Assembly (NCBI GenBank): GCA_003278465.1
Contig: QCFC01000001.1
Span: 1-64,000 of the forward strand
Direction of reading: 5' to 3'
DNA length: 64,000 nt
Source: Prochlorococcus sp. AG-363-B04
Lineage (GTDB): Bacteria; Cyanobacteriota; Cyanobacteriia; PCC-6307; Cyanobiaceae
Shown: positions 52,499 to 62,499 of the stretch, piece after piece
Layout of the letters: each line of letters begins with the position of its first letter
How positions within the stretch are numbered: the stretch's first letter is position 1
Program-made: the position numbers and the translations under genes
Notes under the pieces: model-generated
What the model was told of the DNA's origin: nothing
Databases searched by the model: none
Seen by the model: only the letters and a program-made list of their open reading frames with translations

Positions 52499-55411
52499 GT
52501 GCTTGACTTTTGCCCTGAGGAGGCTTCAAGCATTGGGCCATCACCTTTTTTAAAAAGGCACATTGGTCCTACCTCTCATGATCAGGATGAAATGCTCAGA
52601 GAACTTGGCTTTTCTGACATAAACGATTTTGTGCGAAAAGTAGTTCCTTCAGATATTTACGATGGAGTTTTTCAGGGTGAGGGTCTGATCCAAGGCTGCG
52701 ATGAAGTAGAAGCCTTGGGAGAACTTCGTGAAATTGCTAAAAAAAATATTTTTAAACGTTCATTAATTGGGCTTGGTTATTGCGGCACTGCCACACCTTC
52801 ATTGATTAAGAGACAAATTCTTGAAAATCCTGCTTGGTTTACTGCCTATACCCCATATCAGGCAGAAATGTCTCAAGGTCGATTGGAAGCGTTATTCAAT
52901 TTTCAAACTCTCATTAGTGAACTAACTGGTTTACCAATCGCAAATGCTTCTTTACTTGATGAAGCCACAGCGGCTGCAGAGGCTATGAGTCTTGGCTTCG
53001 CTCAGGCCAAGGGCTCTGAAAAGCGTCGTTTTCTAGTTGATATTGAAGTTTTACCTCAAACTCTTGCAGTACTTAGAACTCGTTCAGAACCACTTGGAGT
53101 TCAGTTGGAGGTTGAAGAACCTAGTTCTTTTAATTTTGAAGATGATGTTTTTGGTATTTTTCTTCAGTTGCCAGGGTGTAATGGTCGTATTTGGGATCCC
53201 TCTGAAGTTATTAGTTCTGCTCATGAATTAGGTGCAATAGCTTGTATCGCAGTTGACCCTCTTGCACAGGTTTTATTGAAGCCTGTCGCAGATTTTGGAG
53301 CAGATGTTGCAGTAGGAAGTATTCAACGGTTTGGGATCCCTATGGGCTTTGGAGGCCCTCATGCTGCTTTTTTTGCAACTTCTGAGCGTTTTAAGCGTCA
53401 GGTGCCTGGACGTTTAGTTGGGATGTCTGTTGATTCGGAGGGGAAGCCAGCTTTACGTTTAGCATTACAAACTCGTGAGCAACATATACGTAGAGAAAAA
53501 GCAACTAGCAATATTTGTACATCCCAGGTTTTGTTGGCTGTAATGTCATCCTTTTATGCATTGCATCATGGACCTGAAGGATTAACTGCTATTGCCAAAA
53601 GAATTTCTTCCTTTCGCTTATACCTAGAGCAGGCATTGAAAAAATATGGTTATAACATAGAACCGATTGATAGATTTGACACAATTCAAGTTTTATCTGA
53701 TAAAGCACCTGAAGTGCATAAACAAGCAATATTGGCTGGATATAATCTTCGAATTTTACCATTAGGATCTTCAGTAGAAGTGTCGAATGGTTTTGGAATA
53801 ACAATAGATGAGTTAACTACAAAAAAGGAATTAAAAATACTTTTAGATATTTTTGGAAACTGTTCAAATAAATCCTTACAACTCAATGAAGTTGACAGTA
53901 ATTATCGGTCTGAGGAACTTAAAAAATCTTTTTTTAGACAGAAAAGTTGGTTGCAGCAAGAAGTTTTTCATTTATATCGATCGGAAACAGAATTGCTGAG
54001 GTATATGCAGAGATTGAGTACTCGTGACTTCTCATTAGTGCATGGAATGATTCCTTTAGGAAGTTGCACAATGAAGTTGAATGCTGCATCAGAACTGGAG
54101 CCAATTTCTTGGCCGGAATTTGCATCAATCCATCCATTCGCACCTAAAGATCAGTCAGAAGGCTATAGACATATTTTCTCTGATCTTGAACAATGGTTGT
54201 CAAAGCTTACTGGATTTGCAGGTGTTTCCTTGCAGCCTAATGCTGGCTCTCAGGGTGAGTTTGCAGGCCTCCTAGTAATTCGTGCGTGGCATAAATTCTG
54301 TGGACAATCTCACCGCAATATTTGTTTAATACCCAAAAGTGCTCATGGAACAAATCCTGCAAGTTCAATTAATGCAGGCTTCAAAGTTGTGCCTGTTGAT
54401 TGTGATCAATATGGCAATGTTGATTTAAAAGATCTGACTTCCAAAGTTGAGCTTTATTCATCTAAACTTGCAGCATTGATGATTACTTATCCTTCAACTC
54501 ATGGAGTTTTTGAGCCAGGGATTAAACAAATTTGTGATTTAATTCATAATCATGGGGGTCAGATTTATTTGGATGGTGCAAATTTCAATGCACAAGTTGG
54601 TATTTGTAGGCCAGGTAAATATGGTGTGGATGTTTGTCATTTGAATCTCCATAAAACATTTTGTATCCCTCATGGAGGAGGGGGACCTGGAGTTGGACCA
54701 ATTGCAGTTTCTCAACATTTAGTGCCTTTTTTACCAGGGCATCCATTAATGAGTTCTTCCTCTGAGCAAGCCATTGGTCCAGTTTCTGCCGCACCTTGGG
54801 GAAGTGCAGGAATCTTGCCAATTAGTTGGATGTATTTGCGGATGATGGGTGTAGTTGGTTTGCGCGAGTGTACCTCTGTTGCATTGTTATCAGCGAATTA
54901 CATTGCAAAAAAATTAGGTGATTATTATCCAATTCTGTTCCGTGGCTTAGGAGGCTGGGTAGCACATGAATGCATTCTTGATTTACGGCGATTGAAACGG
55001 ACTGTGGGAGTAGAAGTTGATGATGTGGCGAAGAGATTAATTGATTATGGATTTCATGCCCCAACTGTTAGTTGGCCAGTAGCAGGAACCTTGATGGTTG
55101 AACCAACAGAGAGTGAAAGCCTTTTGGAAATCAAACGGTTTTGTGAAGCTTTGATTGCTATTAGAAAGGAAATTATAGACATAGAAAATGGTCATATAGA
55201 TATTCATGAGAGCCCTTTAAGACTTGCTCCACATACTTTGACTGCTATTACTTCATCAGTTTGGGATCGACCTTATAGCAGGGAAAAAGCAGTTTTTCCA
55301 ATGCCTAATCAGGTAGTTAGTAAGTATTGGCCAGCTGTATCTCGTATTGATAATGCTTATGGTGATCGCAACTTGGTATGTAGTTGTACTGCTATGTCGG
55401 AAATTTCATAG
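52499..55411 (+). CDS. gcvP: Glycine dehydrogenase (decarboxylating), P protein
   Basis: PLP enzyme decarboxylating glycine and loading the H-protein. The 970-aa single-chain form has the N-terminal half with [20 protein letters not shown] and [19 protein letters not shown]. The C-terminal half has [20 protein letters not shown] and the PLP lysine in [23 protein letters not shown] start. In a photosynthetic cell it serves photorespiratory glycine breakdown. Confidence 0.97.
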   Translation: MLDFCPEEASSIGPSPFLKRHIGPTSHDQDEMLRELGFSDINDFVRKVVPSDIYDGVFQGEGLIQGCDEVEALGELREIAKKNIFKRSLIGLGYCGTATPSLIKRQILENPAWFTAYTPYQAEMSQGRLEALFNFQTLISELTGLPIANASLLDEATAAAEAMSLGFAQAKGSEKRRFLVDIEVLPQTLAVLRTRSEPLGVQLEVEEPSSFNFEDDVFGIFLQLPGCNGRIWDPSEVISSAHELGAIACIAVDPLAQVLLKPVADFGADVAVGSIQRFGIPMGFGGPHAAFFATSERFKRQVPGRLVGMSVDSEGKPALRLALQTREQHIRREKATSNICTSQVLLAVMSSFYALHHGPEGLTAIAKRISSFRLYLEQALKKYGYNIEPIDRFDTIQVLSDKAPEVHKQAILAGYNLRILPLGSSVEVSNGFGITIDELTTKKELKILLDIFGNCSNKSLQLNEVDSNYRSEELKKSFFRQKSWLQQEVFHLYRSETELLRYMQRLSTRDFSLVHGMIPLGSCTMKLNAASELEPISWPEFASIHPFAPKDQSEGYRHIFSDLEQWLSKLTGFAGVSLQPNAGSQGEFAGLLVIRAWHKFCGQSHRNICLIPKSAHGTNPASSINAGFKVVPVDCDQYGNVDLKDLTSKVELYSSKLAALMITYPSTHGVFEPGIKQICDLIHNHGGQIYLDGANFNAQVGICRPGKYGVDVCHLNLHKTFCIPHGGGGPGVGPIAVSQHLVPFLPGHPLMSSSSEQAIGPVSAAPWGSAGILPISWMYLRMMGVVGLRECTSVALLSANYIAKKLGDYYPILFRGLGGWVAHECILDLRRLKRTVGVEVDDVAKRLIDYGFHAPTVSWPVAGTLMVEPTESESLLEIKRFCEALIAIRKEIIDIENGHIDIHESPLRLAPHTLTAITSSVWDRPYSREKAVFPMPNQVVSKYWPAVSRIDNAYGDRNLVCSCTAMSEIS

Positions 55412-55493
55412 CTCAAGAGAAAAATATTTGCTACTGGTCGAAGACTCTTGAAAGTGTTAATTTTTAATCGAAAACAGAATTTTTAGTTTTGTT

Positions 55494-55524
55494 TTGACCG
55501 CTTCGAGAAGTTTTTCACTATACT
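55494..55524 (+). promoter_or_regulatory. Candidate sigma-70 promoter for the 86-aa gene
   Basis: TTGACC at 55494-55499 and TATACT at 55519-55524 resemble -35 and -10 boxes, 19 nt apart (slightly long). The implied start is about 28 nt before the ATG at 55559. Confidence 0.35.
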
Positions 55525-55558
55525 TCTGGCCAGCGGAATCTATTGCTGAGGGGACAGC

Positions 55559-55819
55559 ATGGACAGAAACACATTTCATGAGTGCTCATTGAAGTCGTTA
55601 AGTACTGATGAGTTAAAACTTCCTGCATTGCCAAGCAGTCTGGAAAATTCTCTGCTTAGAGGAAATACCTTGTCTATTGATGGAACAAATGTTGTTCGTG
55701 TACCATTTGGTGTTCGATTACCAAGAAGACAGAGACCTGAACTTCCTGAAAGAATGGCTACTTTGATATTGCCATTACAGTCTCAGGGAAATCATCCAAC
55801 ACCACCTCAAGCAGCTTGA
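55559..55819 (+). CDS. Hypothetical protein, 86 aa
   Basis: Unknown function. The protein is Leu/Pro/Arg-rich without membrane segments: ELKLPALPSSLENSLLRGNT and a C-terminal VPFGVRLPRRQRPELPERMA. It appears mostly extended. ATG at 55559 follows a candidate promoter. Its last 13 nt overlap the convergent 75-aa gene. I believe it is restricted to marine picocyanobacteria. Confidence 0.6.
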   Translation: MDRNTFHECSLKSLSTDELKLPALPSSLENSLLRGNTLSIDGTNVVRVPFGVRLPRRQRPELPERMATLILPLQSQGNHPTPPQAA

Positions 55820-56034
55820 TCTAAAAAATCGTCAGATTTTCGTTTGTTGGCTGTTTTTAATAGCTTTAAATCAATTGTTTCTTTGACTTCTTTTATTGAA
55901 CAAGAGTTTGTTCTAAAAGGAAGCAATAACATGGGGCTTCTTTCTGGACGTACCAACCATGTGTTGTTGCGTTGCGGTAGAACTAAAAAACCTCTATATC
56001 TTATTGCCTCATCATGATTAGGTACTGACATCAT
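55807..56034 (-). CDS. Hypothetical protein, 75 aa
   Basis: Unknown function. A beta-rich N-terminus (AIRYRGFLVLPQRNNTWLVR, PERSPMLLLPFRT) is followed by a lysine-rich helix (KETIDLKLLKTANKRKSDDF). The regular alternation and the ATG at 56034 suggest a real gene. It converges on the 86-aa gene with a 13-nt overlap and sits beside the inverted-repeat region. Confidence 0.6.
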   Translation of the reverse strand: MMSVPNHDEAIRYRGFLVLPQRNNTWLVRPERSPMLLLPFRTNSCSIKEVKETIDLKLLKTANKRKSDDFLDQAA

Positions 56035-56064
56035 TGAATTCTAACGAGTGACACAGGTCCTAAC

Positions 56065-56165
56065 TTTTTGATCATACCATATATGGTGTGCAGATTAAAT
56101 GCTAAGCCTTCTCAGGATAGAATCCTGAATCATATGATCAAAAAATTCTATCCTGAGAAGGCTTA
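56065..56165. repeat. Nested perfect inverted repeats (21 bp plus 12 bp)
   Basis: TAAGCCTTCTCAGGATAGAAT (56103-56123) is perfectly complementary to 56145-56165, with a 21-nt loop. TTTTTGATCATA (56065-56076) is perfectly complementary to 56133-56144, which directly abuts the other right arm. ACCATATATGGT (56076-56087) is a further 12-bp palindrome, and TCAGGAT-AGA-ATCCTGA (56112-56128) forms an alternative small hairpin. No T-tract follows on either strand, so it is not a simple intrinsic terminator. No coding frame of any length crosses it. Confidence 0.85.
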
Positions 56166-56314
56166 TAAAGATTGGGAATTAGATCTCATTTGAAACTGTG
56201 ACCAGAATCTTATTGTTTCTAGTGTGAGTAAAAACACCTACGCTATGGATGGCCGGGCTTGTTATGGATTTTTGTTTTTTTAAAGCTTTTTATGTTTATT
56301 AAGCTCCGCTGAAA

Positions 56315-56839
56315 TTAAAGAGTTAAGGGTTGCATTTGAAGCAGAAGTTTTAGTAACTCTTCAATACTTTTCTCTTCTGCTGGTTTATTGTTGTTGCTCA
56401 TAAGTTGGCGGCCGACTACTTGAGCTCCTAAGTGAGTAAGTTGGATCCTTAAAGATAGTAGTAGCTCCATACCACCGCCTCCAGAAAAGCTGGCCATTGC
56501 AATTGGCCTGCCGTTAAATAGCTGTCGAAAGTCATCGCCTTGAACTGACAACCACGCGATTGCACTAGTTAATACAGGAGGTATGGATCCGTTGTATTCC
56601 GGTGCACAAATTATCCAACGTGGCACTGATAATAATTTTTTTGTGAGCTCTTTAGCTGAATTTGGAATGCCATGAGCTGAGTGTGTTCGAGGGTTGTAGA
56701 GCGGGAGATCAATTAGCGTTAAATCTAATAACTCTGCATTTGTTTTGAGTTTTTGACTACTTTGGATAAATCTTTGAGCAAGTTTTAGGTTTTCACCATT
56801 GCTGGCGGTTATTACGAGTAAGTCTTTGTTGAATGACAT
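56315..56839 (-). CDS. NADPH-dependent FMN reductase-like flavoprotein
   Basis: A 174-aa flavodoxin-fold protein. The FMN-binding SNG-type N-terminus reads LLVITASNGENLKLAQRFIQ, and the family signature is CAPEYNGSIPPVLTSAIAWL, then MASFSGGGGMELLLSLRIQL. Such enzymes reduce FMN or quinones with NAD(P)H. It lies 44 nt downstream of flv1 on the same strand, so it could supply reduced flavin to or function with the flavodiiron pair. That link is inference. Confidence 0.85.
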   Translation of the reverse strand: MSFNKDLLVITASNGENLKLAQRFIQSSQKLKTNAELLDLTLIDLPLYNPRTHSAHGIPNSAKELTKKLLSVPRWIICAPEYNGSIPPVLTSAIAWLSVQGDDFRQLFNGRPIAMASFSGGGGMELLLSLRIQLTHLGAQVVGRQLMSNNNKPAEEKSIEELLKLLLQMQPLTL

Positions 56840-56883
56840 TGGATGGAAATTTCGGAGATTAGTTTTGGTACAAGTATTAATTT

Positions 56884-58734
56884 CTAATAGTTGGCGCCAG
56901 TGCGACGGTGGTGGACTGCAGTTGTGCCTTCTTGATCAAGTACGCCTCCACAACTGACTTCTGCATAAATCAACCAATGATCACCGCATTCCATTCTTTG
57001 TTGTACGCATGCTTCTAGCCAAGCCAATGACTCAGGAAGTATTGGTTGACCAGTGGGACTGCTTTCAGTTTTTACTCCTTTAAATCTATCTGCACCAGGA
57101 GGGAAAGGTTGTAGGAATTGCTTCATAAGATTATTATGTCTTCCTGCAGCGAGTATATTTAACGTGAAATGATCATGTCGATTAAGAAGTGCTCCTACCG
57201 CTCTATCTTTAGCAATAGCAATAGTAAGACCTGGAGGTGAGAAGCTGGCTTGACTAACCCAACTTGCAACCATTGCTCCACTCATGCATTCATGATTTTT
57301 ACCTTTTCGAATAGTAAGAATGCAAAGTGATCCAATAATGCGTCCTAGAGCAAGTATTTCCGGATTACTGCGACTCTCATTGAGTCCACCAGCAGAACGT
57401 CGTTGTTGTTGCTTTTTCTTTTGTAATAGCTCTCTCCCGAAGCAGACACCTATTTCTTGAATTGTTTTAATTTTGGAGCTACTAGGACTAAATTTTATTT
57501 TGATTGTCTTAAAGCCAAACTTGAAGCCTCCATTACGTAGTTTATTTTCCAATAAATCTATTGCTTCACCACTCCAACCGTAGCTTCCAAATACGCCTAC
57601 TGGTTTGTTACGGTCCCCTTCAGATAATAGTGTTCCTAGTGCAGAGACTATAGGAGTTGGTGCATGACCTCCTAATGTTGGTGAACCAATTAGATAGGCA
57701 TCTGCGTCCTTAATGGTTTCCAATAGTTCATCGGCTTTTGAGAATTCACAATTCAGACTTTTAACGCGAATTCCAGTAAGGCTTACTCCAGTTGAAAGTG
57801 CATCGGCAATGGATGCAGTATTTCCATAGGCACTTGCAAAGAGTAAGGCTACATTGAGCTTAGATTGCTGTTTTTCTTCTCCCCACCTACGATAGTCGTT
57901 AAATAAACTACGCCAACTTGCCTCAATCGCTGGACCATGAACTGGTGCAATAGTTTGTATATCTAGTTCATACAATCGCTCCAAAAGTGCATTTATTTGA
58001 TCTGCCATCGGAGCCATGAGGCAATCATAAAAATGACGCCTCTCTTCTTCTGTACTGATGCGATAAGCTTCTGACCAATCAGAAATGCAACAATGAGCTG
58101 CAAATAGTTTATCGCTCATTAACAGACCTTGAGATTCTTCGAATGCAATAAGTCCGCCAGGCCATTTTGCTGTGGGAGCAGGAATTAAATGTAATGTATG
58201 AGAATTATTTAAAGAAAGTTTTGTTTCTTGTCTAATGATTTGAATAGGAGGTAGGGCAATTCTTTGATTTTTGCTAATGTCTATATCTTTATCAGTGATA
58301 GGCCTTTTTTGATCCCACAGTTCCCGAATTAATTTTGCACCAGGATTAGAGCTGATTAATTCGATCTTTGAATAAATTTGGGCTAATTGACGTATCATGT
58401 CAATTCGATTTGGATTGACATGACCTACGATTATTTTTAGTTTATTGAAGTTGTTGGGTAAAGCATCGCCTAGAGCTTGAATAAATACCTTTGCATAGAT
58501 TGCACCTGGTGGATGCACCAGAACATATGAATTTAAATTTGATTTGCTGTTATCTGATTCCGTAAATAGGAAGCTGTTATCTGTAGTACCTCTCTCTAGT
58601 CCATATTCCAATTCAAAACGTAGACGTTTGGGACTAAGGCCTCTTATGCTTAAGATCCCGTTTTCAATTGGGATGATGACCACTCTTAGTTGATCATCCT
58701 CAGTATTTTTCAAATTTAGTGTTGAATTTAACAT
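56884..58734 (-). CDS. flv1: Flavodiiron protein Flv1-like (degenerate iron-ligand motif)
   Basis: Cyanobacterial type-C flavodiiron protein of 616 aa with a beta-lactamase-like domain, a flavodoxin domain (NVALLFASAYGNTASIADAL) and a C-terminal flavin reductase domain (MSGAMVASWVSQASFSPPGL). The first iron motif, HxExD in active enzymes, reads GHVNPNRID here, so ligands are replaced; this is characteristic of Flv1/Flv2. It works with Flv3 in light-dependent O2 reduction at photosystem I. Its ATG overlaps the flv3 stop (TGATG). Confidence 0.92.
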   Translation of the reverse strand: MLNSTLNLKNTEDDQLRVVIIPIENGILSIRGLSPKRLRFELEYGLERGTTDNSFLFTESDNSKSNLNSYVLVHPPGAIYAKVFIQALGDALPNNFNKLKIIVGHVNPNRIDMIRQLAQIYSKIELISSNPGAKLIRELWDQKRPITDKDIDISKNQRIALPPIQIIRQETKLSLNNSHTLHLIPAPTAKWPGGLIAFEESQGLLMSDKLFAAHCCISDWSEAYRISTEEERRHFYDCLMAPMADQINALLERLYELDIQTIAPVHGPAIEASWRSLFNDYRRWGEEKQQSKLNVALLFASAYGNTASIADALSTGVSLTGIRVKSLNCEFSKADELLETIKDADAYLIGSPTLGGHAPTPIVSALGTLLSEGDRNKPVGVFGSYGWSGEAIDLLENKLRNGGFKFGFKTIKIKFSPSSSKIKTIQEIGVCFGRELLQKKKQQQRRSAGGLNESRSNPEILALGRIIGSLCILTIRKGKNHECMSGAMVASWVSQASFSPPGLTIAIAKDRAVGALLNRHDHFTLNILAAGRHNNLMKQFLQPFPPGADRFKGVKTESSPTGQPILPESLAWLEACVQQRMECGDHWLIYAEVSCGGVLDQEGTTAVHHRRTGANY

Positions 58735-60464
58735 CAGTAGTGGTTTCCAACTTTGCGATGATGTACGGCTGTACGAGCTTCTGCATCTGCAACGTTTCCT
58801 TGTTCAACTATTGCATAAATAATCCAATGATCAGGTCCTTCTAATTTTTGCTTTACTTGACAACTTAGGAAGGCAAGAGCATCAGTTAGTACAGGACCAC
58901 CCTTTGCAACATTTTCAAGGATATTCACTCCAGAGAAGCGATCTGCTCCAGGAGGAAAACGTTTAAGAAAATGACGTAATAGGTGCTTGTAATTATCCTC
59001 TCGTAATACGTTAATGACAAATCGATCTCCTATTTGCATAAGGCTTTCAATTGCGCGATCTTTTGCCACTGCTACTGTTAAGCCTGGGGGTTTGAAGCTG
59101 GCTTGACTAACCCAACTAGCTACCATTGCACTTTGTCTGAGGTTGTTTGTTTTACCTTGGCTTGCTGTAACAACGTATAACCCACCACTTAGACGCCCCA
59201 AAGCTTTATCAAGATCATTATTAAGACTTTTCATCATAGAAATATTTTTATTTTGATTAAGAACTTGACCTAAGTCAGTTCCAGCCTCTTCGAATTCTTG
59301 ATAGGTCTTCCCATTTGGCTCTTCTTTTACTCTTAAAGGTTTAAATGCTTCTTTCTGTTCAAAACTTCTTAATTGACTAGCAACAGAATCAATTGGCTCA
59401 TCATTACCTCCATATGAATCATAAACGGCTATTAATTGTTTTTGTTTTAGGGCTGCAAGTAGCGTACCTATAGAATTTTGTAGGTCTATATCAGGTTCAC
59501 TTGGCCAAGTTGGTGCGATTACAGCTTTTGCTTCCGAGATTAAATTACTTAATTCTTGAGAGTCTGTTGCTTGTAGATCAATAAGTTGTCCTTGAGCTCC
59601 TGCCTTACCAATTCCATGGGCTATTGCTTGGCTAAGTTGATCACAAAATCCGTATTGGCTGATGTAACAAATAGCTGCATAGTTTTCATGTTGGTTTCGT
59701 TGCTTACTCCATTCTCGATAATCATTTACCCATCTATTTAAATTATGATGAAGTAAGGGCCCATGACCTACTGCAATTGTATTGATTTCTGCTAATTCAT
59801 CTATTCGTTTAAGAGCTTGTACAACACTGCGTGCATTTGGTCCCATTAGACAATCATAATAGTAACGAAAATCTTCAGCAATTATTTCTGCATCCTTATC
59901 AAAAAGCTCATTTGAGCAATAATGAAGACCAAAAGCATCGCATGTATATAGAATTGATGTCCCTTTATCGAATGAGAAAATTGTATCTGGCCAGTGAAGA
60001 TTTGGAGCACTTATAAATTGAAATTGATGATGAATACCACTAGTTTGATTAATGCCGAGGTCAATTTGATCACCACTTTTGACTGCACGAGAATTAAATG
60101 GTCGGTGTATTTGATTCGCGAGGAATTGAATTGCAACTTTAGATGCTATTATTTCTATCTCAGGATTAAGTTCAAGTAAATCATTAATTAATCCTGAATG
60201 ATCTGGTTCTGTATGGCTAATAATTAGATAATGAATTTGTTTGGGGTTAACATATTCCTTGATCTTGTTTAACCAAATCTGTTGAAATTTGAGATGACTA
60301 GTGTCTATTAATGCTGTTTTCGATCCATTAATAAGAAAACTATTGTATGTGGTTCCATTGCGAAGTCCAAATTCAATATCAAAGCGATTTCTCTCCCAAT
60401 CTAAGGATCTCAATGCAATGCTATCAGCGCCAAAGACTTCACATTGGATAGAGAGCTTTGACAT
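58734..60464 (-). CDS. flv3: Flavodiiron protein Flv3-like (canonical iron-ligand motif)
   Basis: Partner of Flv1, 576 aa with the same three domains. The metallo-beta-lactamase motif is intact: ISHTEPDHSGLINDL (HxExDH). CDAFGLHYC and VGHGPLLHHN supply further ligand regions. The flavodoxin loop is AAICYISQYGFCDQLSQAIA, and the C-terminal flavin reductase reads QSAMVASWVSQASFKPPGLT. It is transcribed first, before flv1. Together they reduce O2 to water, protecting photosystem I. Confidence 0.93.
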   Translation of the reverse strand: MSKLSIQCEVFGADSIALRSLDWERNRFDIEFGLRNGTTYNSFLINGSKTALIDTSHLKFQQIWLNKIKEYVNPKQIHYLIISHTEPDHSGLINDLLELNPEIEIIASKVAIQFLANQIHRPFNSRAVKSGDQIDLGINQTSGIHHQFQFISAPNLHWPDTIFSFDKGTSILYTCDAFGLHYCSNELFDKDAEIIAEDFRYYYDCLMGPNARSVVQALKRIDELAEINTIAVGHGPLLHHNLNRWVNDYREWSKQRNQHENYAAICYISQYGFCDQLSQAIAHGIGKAGAQGQLIDLQATDSQELSNLISEAKAVIAPTWPSEPDIDLQNSIGTLLAALKQKQLIAVYDSYGGNDEPIDSVASQLRSFEQKEAFKPLRVKEEPNGKTYQEFEEAGTDLGQVLNQNKNISMMKSLNNDLDKALGRLSGGLYVVTASQGKTNNLRQSAMVASWVSQASFKPPGLTVAVAKDRAIESLMQIGDRFVINVLREDNYKHLLRHFLKRFPPGADRFSGVNILENVAKGGPVLTDALAFLSCQVKQKLEGPDHWIIYAIVEQGNVADAEARTAVHHRKVGNHY

Positions 60465-60534
60465 TTAAATAGTTTCTTGAGATGGCCTAGAACTTTATAC
60501 TACTTCAAGTGTTGAGTGACATCTAAGAAGTTTA

Positions 60535-60578
60535 GCCTAATCATAAGGTGCATTAAAGCCAATTCTTTATGAGTAGGC
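60535..60578 (-). terminator. Imperfect hairpin at the dctM stop codon
   Basis: On the minus strand GCCTACTCATAA and TTATGATTAGGC are complementary at 11 of 12 positions with a 20-nt loop, spanning the dctM stop. No T-run follows, so termination is uncertain; it may instead mark the TRAP-flv3 boundary or stabilise the mRNA. Confidence 0.35.
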
Positions 60579-61937
60579 TAGGTTTGGCAGCCAGTTAACA
60601 AGACCTGGTAGGGTAATGATCAATAGCAATACAGATATTTGTAGGATGACGAATGGAATTGCGCCAAAGTATATGTCTCTTGTAGAAATTGATTTTGGTG
60701 CAACACCTCGAAGATAAAAAAGAGCAAACCCAAAAGGTGGTGTCAGAAAAGAGGTTTGTAGATTGGCACCTATTACAACACCTAGCCAAACAATTGCTTC
60801 TGGACCTAGCAATTGTTTGGCAGCTGGTAGCAAGAGAGGAACAGCGATAAAGGCAATTTCAAAAAAGTCTATGAAAAATCCTAAAATAAAAATAGTGAAC
60901 ATGCTGAATGCTATAAATCCAACCTTGCCTCCCGGTAAATTGAGTAATAAATCAGCAATTAATTGATCACCCCCGACACCTCGAAAAACTAAACTGAAGG
61001 CAGTAGAACCTAATAAAATTGCCATAACCATTGATGTTGTTCGTAGAGTTTCATCGCAAACTTTTGACAGGGCCTGATTGCTAAAACCGCTATTAAAGGC
61101 AGCTAATCCCATTGCTCCAAGGGCTCCAAGAGTTCCAGCTTCAGTTGGGGTAGCAATACCAAAAAAGATGCTCCCCAGAACCAAAAAAATCAGTCCTAAG
61201 GGTGGAATCATTACTTGTATCAGTTTTGATATTTGTATTGGTGTTAGATCAATTGATTTTTGTTCTGGGACAAGTTCAGGCTTGACAATACTGATTACTA
61301 ATACATAACTGGCAAATGCACCAGCCATTAGCAAGCCGGGTATTAAGGAACCAAGAAACAAGTCTCCTACGGAGATTCCTAATTGATCAGCTAGCACAAC
61401 TAGGACAATACTTGGTGGAATTATCTGACCTAGTGTTCCAGAGGCGGCGATTACACCTGTCGCAAGTGAACGGTTATAACCTGCTTTTAGCATTGCAGGT
61501 AACGAAATGAGTCCCATAGTGGTTACTGTTGCGGCGACCACCCCTGTAGTTGCTGCTAGCAGGGAACCGACAAGTACGACTGCAAGAGCTAGACCACCAC
61601 GAATTCGTCCCAGAATTTTTCCTATGCTTTCGAGTAGACGTTCTGCTAAACCAGATTTTTCCAACATAGAACCCATAAAAACGAAAGCTGGTATTGCTAA
61701 TAATGTGAAATTGGCCATTATCCCCATAATTCTTTGCGGCAGAGCAGTTATAAATTGAGGTTCAAAAACTCCCAGCAATATTCCTATCCCTGTGAAGAGA
61801 ACTGCTGTACCACCTAGACAAAAAGCGACGGGATATCCTGTTAATAGTGCTATACATAGCGTTAGAAACATTCCTGGCCCAAGGATTAGGGCTGTGTCGA
61901 AGCTAATGATGTAGTCAAATATGCCAATTTCAATCAC
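60567..61937 (-). CDS. dctM: TRAP transporter large permease (DctM)
   Basis: Large membrane subunit of a tripartite periplasmic transporter, 456 aa with about twelve hydrophobic helices. Typical stretches are FVFMGSMLEKSGLAERLLES, GTLGQIIPPSIVLVVLADQL and LGSIFFGIATPTEAGTLGAL. GTG start at 61937 overlaps the dctQ stop by 8 nt. The subunit uses a sodium gradient to import the substrate delivered by DctP. Confidence 0.95.
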   Translation of the reverse strand: MIEIGIFDYIISFDTALILGPGMFLTLCIALLTGYPVAFCLGGTAVLFTGIGILLGVFEPQFITALPQRIMGIMANFTLLAIPAFVFMGSMLEKSGLAERLLESIGKILGRIRGGLALAVVLVGSLLAATTGVVAATVTTMGLISLPAMLKAGYNRSLATGVIAASGTLGQIIPPSIVLVVLADQLGISVGDLFLGSLIPGLLMAGAFASYVLVISIVKPELVPEQKSIDLTPIQISKLIQVMIPPLGLIFLVLGSIFFGIATPTEAGTLGALGAMGLAAFNSGFSNQALSKVCDETLRTTSMVMAILLGSTAFSLVFRGVGGDQLIADLLLNLPGGKVGFIAFSMFTIFILGFFIDFFEIAFIAVPLLLPAAKQLLGPEAIVWLGVVIGANLQTSFLTPPFGFALFYLRGVAPKSISTRDIYFGAIPFVILQISVLLLIITLPGLVNWLPNLAYS

Positions 61938-62499
61938 TATGATTCTCCGAAATATTTCGTACTAATAAATTATTTTCCTTTGAAATTTTTTGGATTTTGT
62001 TCCAGGTTTTAATTGCTTCAGCAATGCCTTGGAGAGTCAATAGCAAAAAGCCCAATGGGATTAAACTTTTTACCCAGTATCTTGGAAGACCATTGGGATC
62101 TGGAGAAACCTCCCATATTTTCCAGGATTGCCAGGTAGGTTCGATTGAAATAGCCATTACTCCAAGGGCAAAAGGTAATAGCAATATCAGAGTGCCAAAT
62201 AGTTCGATTTGAGCTTTGCGTTTAGGAGCTAAACGACTTTGGAAAATGTCCACCCTTACATGGCCTTTTTGTTGGAGTGTCCAACCCATTCCAAGTAGAA
62301 AAATAACATCGAATAAATACCATTGACCTTCAATAAGTGCATTTGAACTGAGATTATGTCCTATAATTACACTGATGTATCTGCCTAAAACATTCCAGAA
62401 GCCAAGGCTTAGCATTAATAAAACAGACCATCGAGTAATTATTGCAATGACTCGATTTATATTTTCTAGTTTATTCGCGAGAATAAGTAATTGTTTCAT
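61930..62499 (-). CDS. dctQ: TRAP transporter small permease (DctQ)
   Basis: Small four-helix membrane subunit, 189 aa. Features: ITRWSVLLMLSLGFWNVLGR, WYLFDVIFLLGMGWTLQQKG, HVRVDIF and WEVSPDPNGLPRYWVKSLIP. Its ATG overlaps the dctP stop by 4 nt and its stop overlaps dctM, so all three are coupled. Confidence 0.93.
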   Translation of the reverse strand: MKQLLILANKLENINRVIAIITRWSVLLMLSLGFWNVLGRYISVIIGHNLSSNALIEGQWYLFDVIFLLGMGWTLQQKGHVRVDIFQSRLAPKRKAQIELFGTLILLLPFALGVMAISIEPTWQSWKIWEVSPDPNGLPRYWVKSLIPLGFLLLTLQGIAEAIKTWNKIQKISKENNLLVRNISENHSD

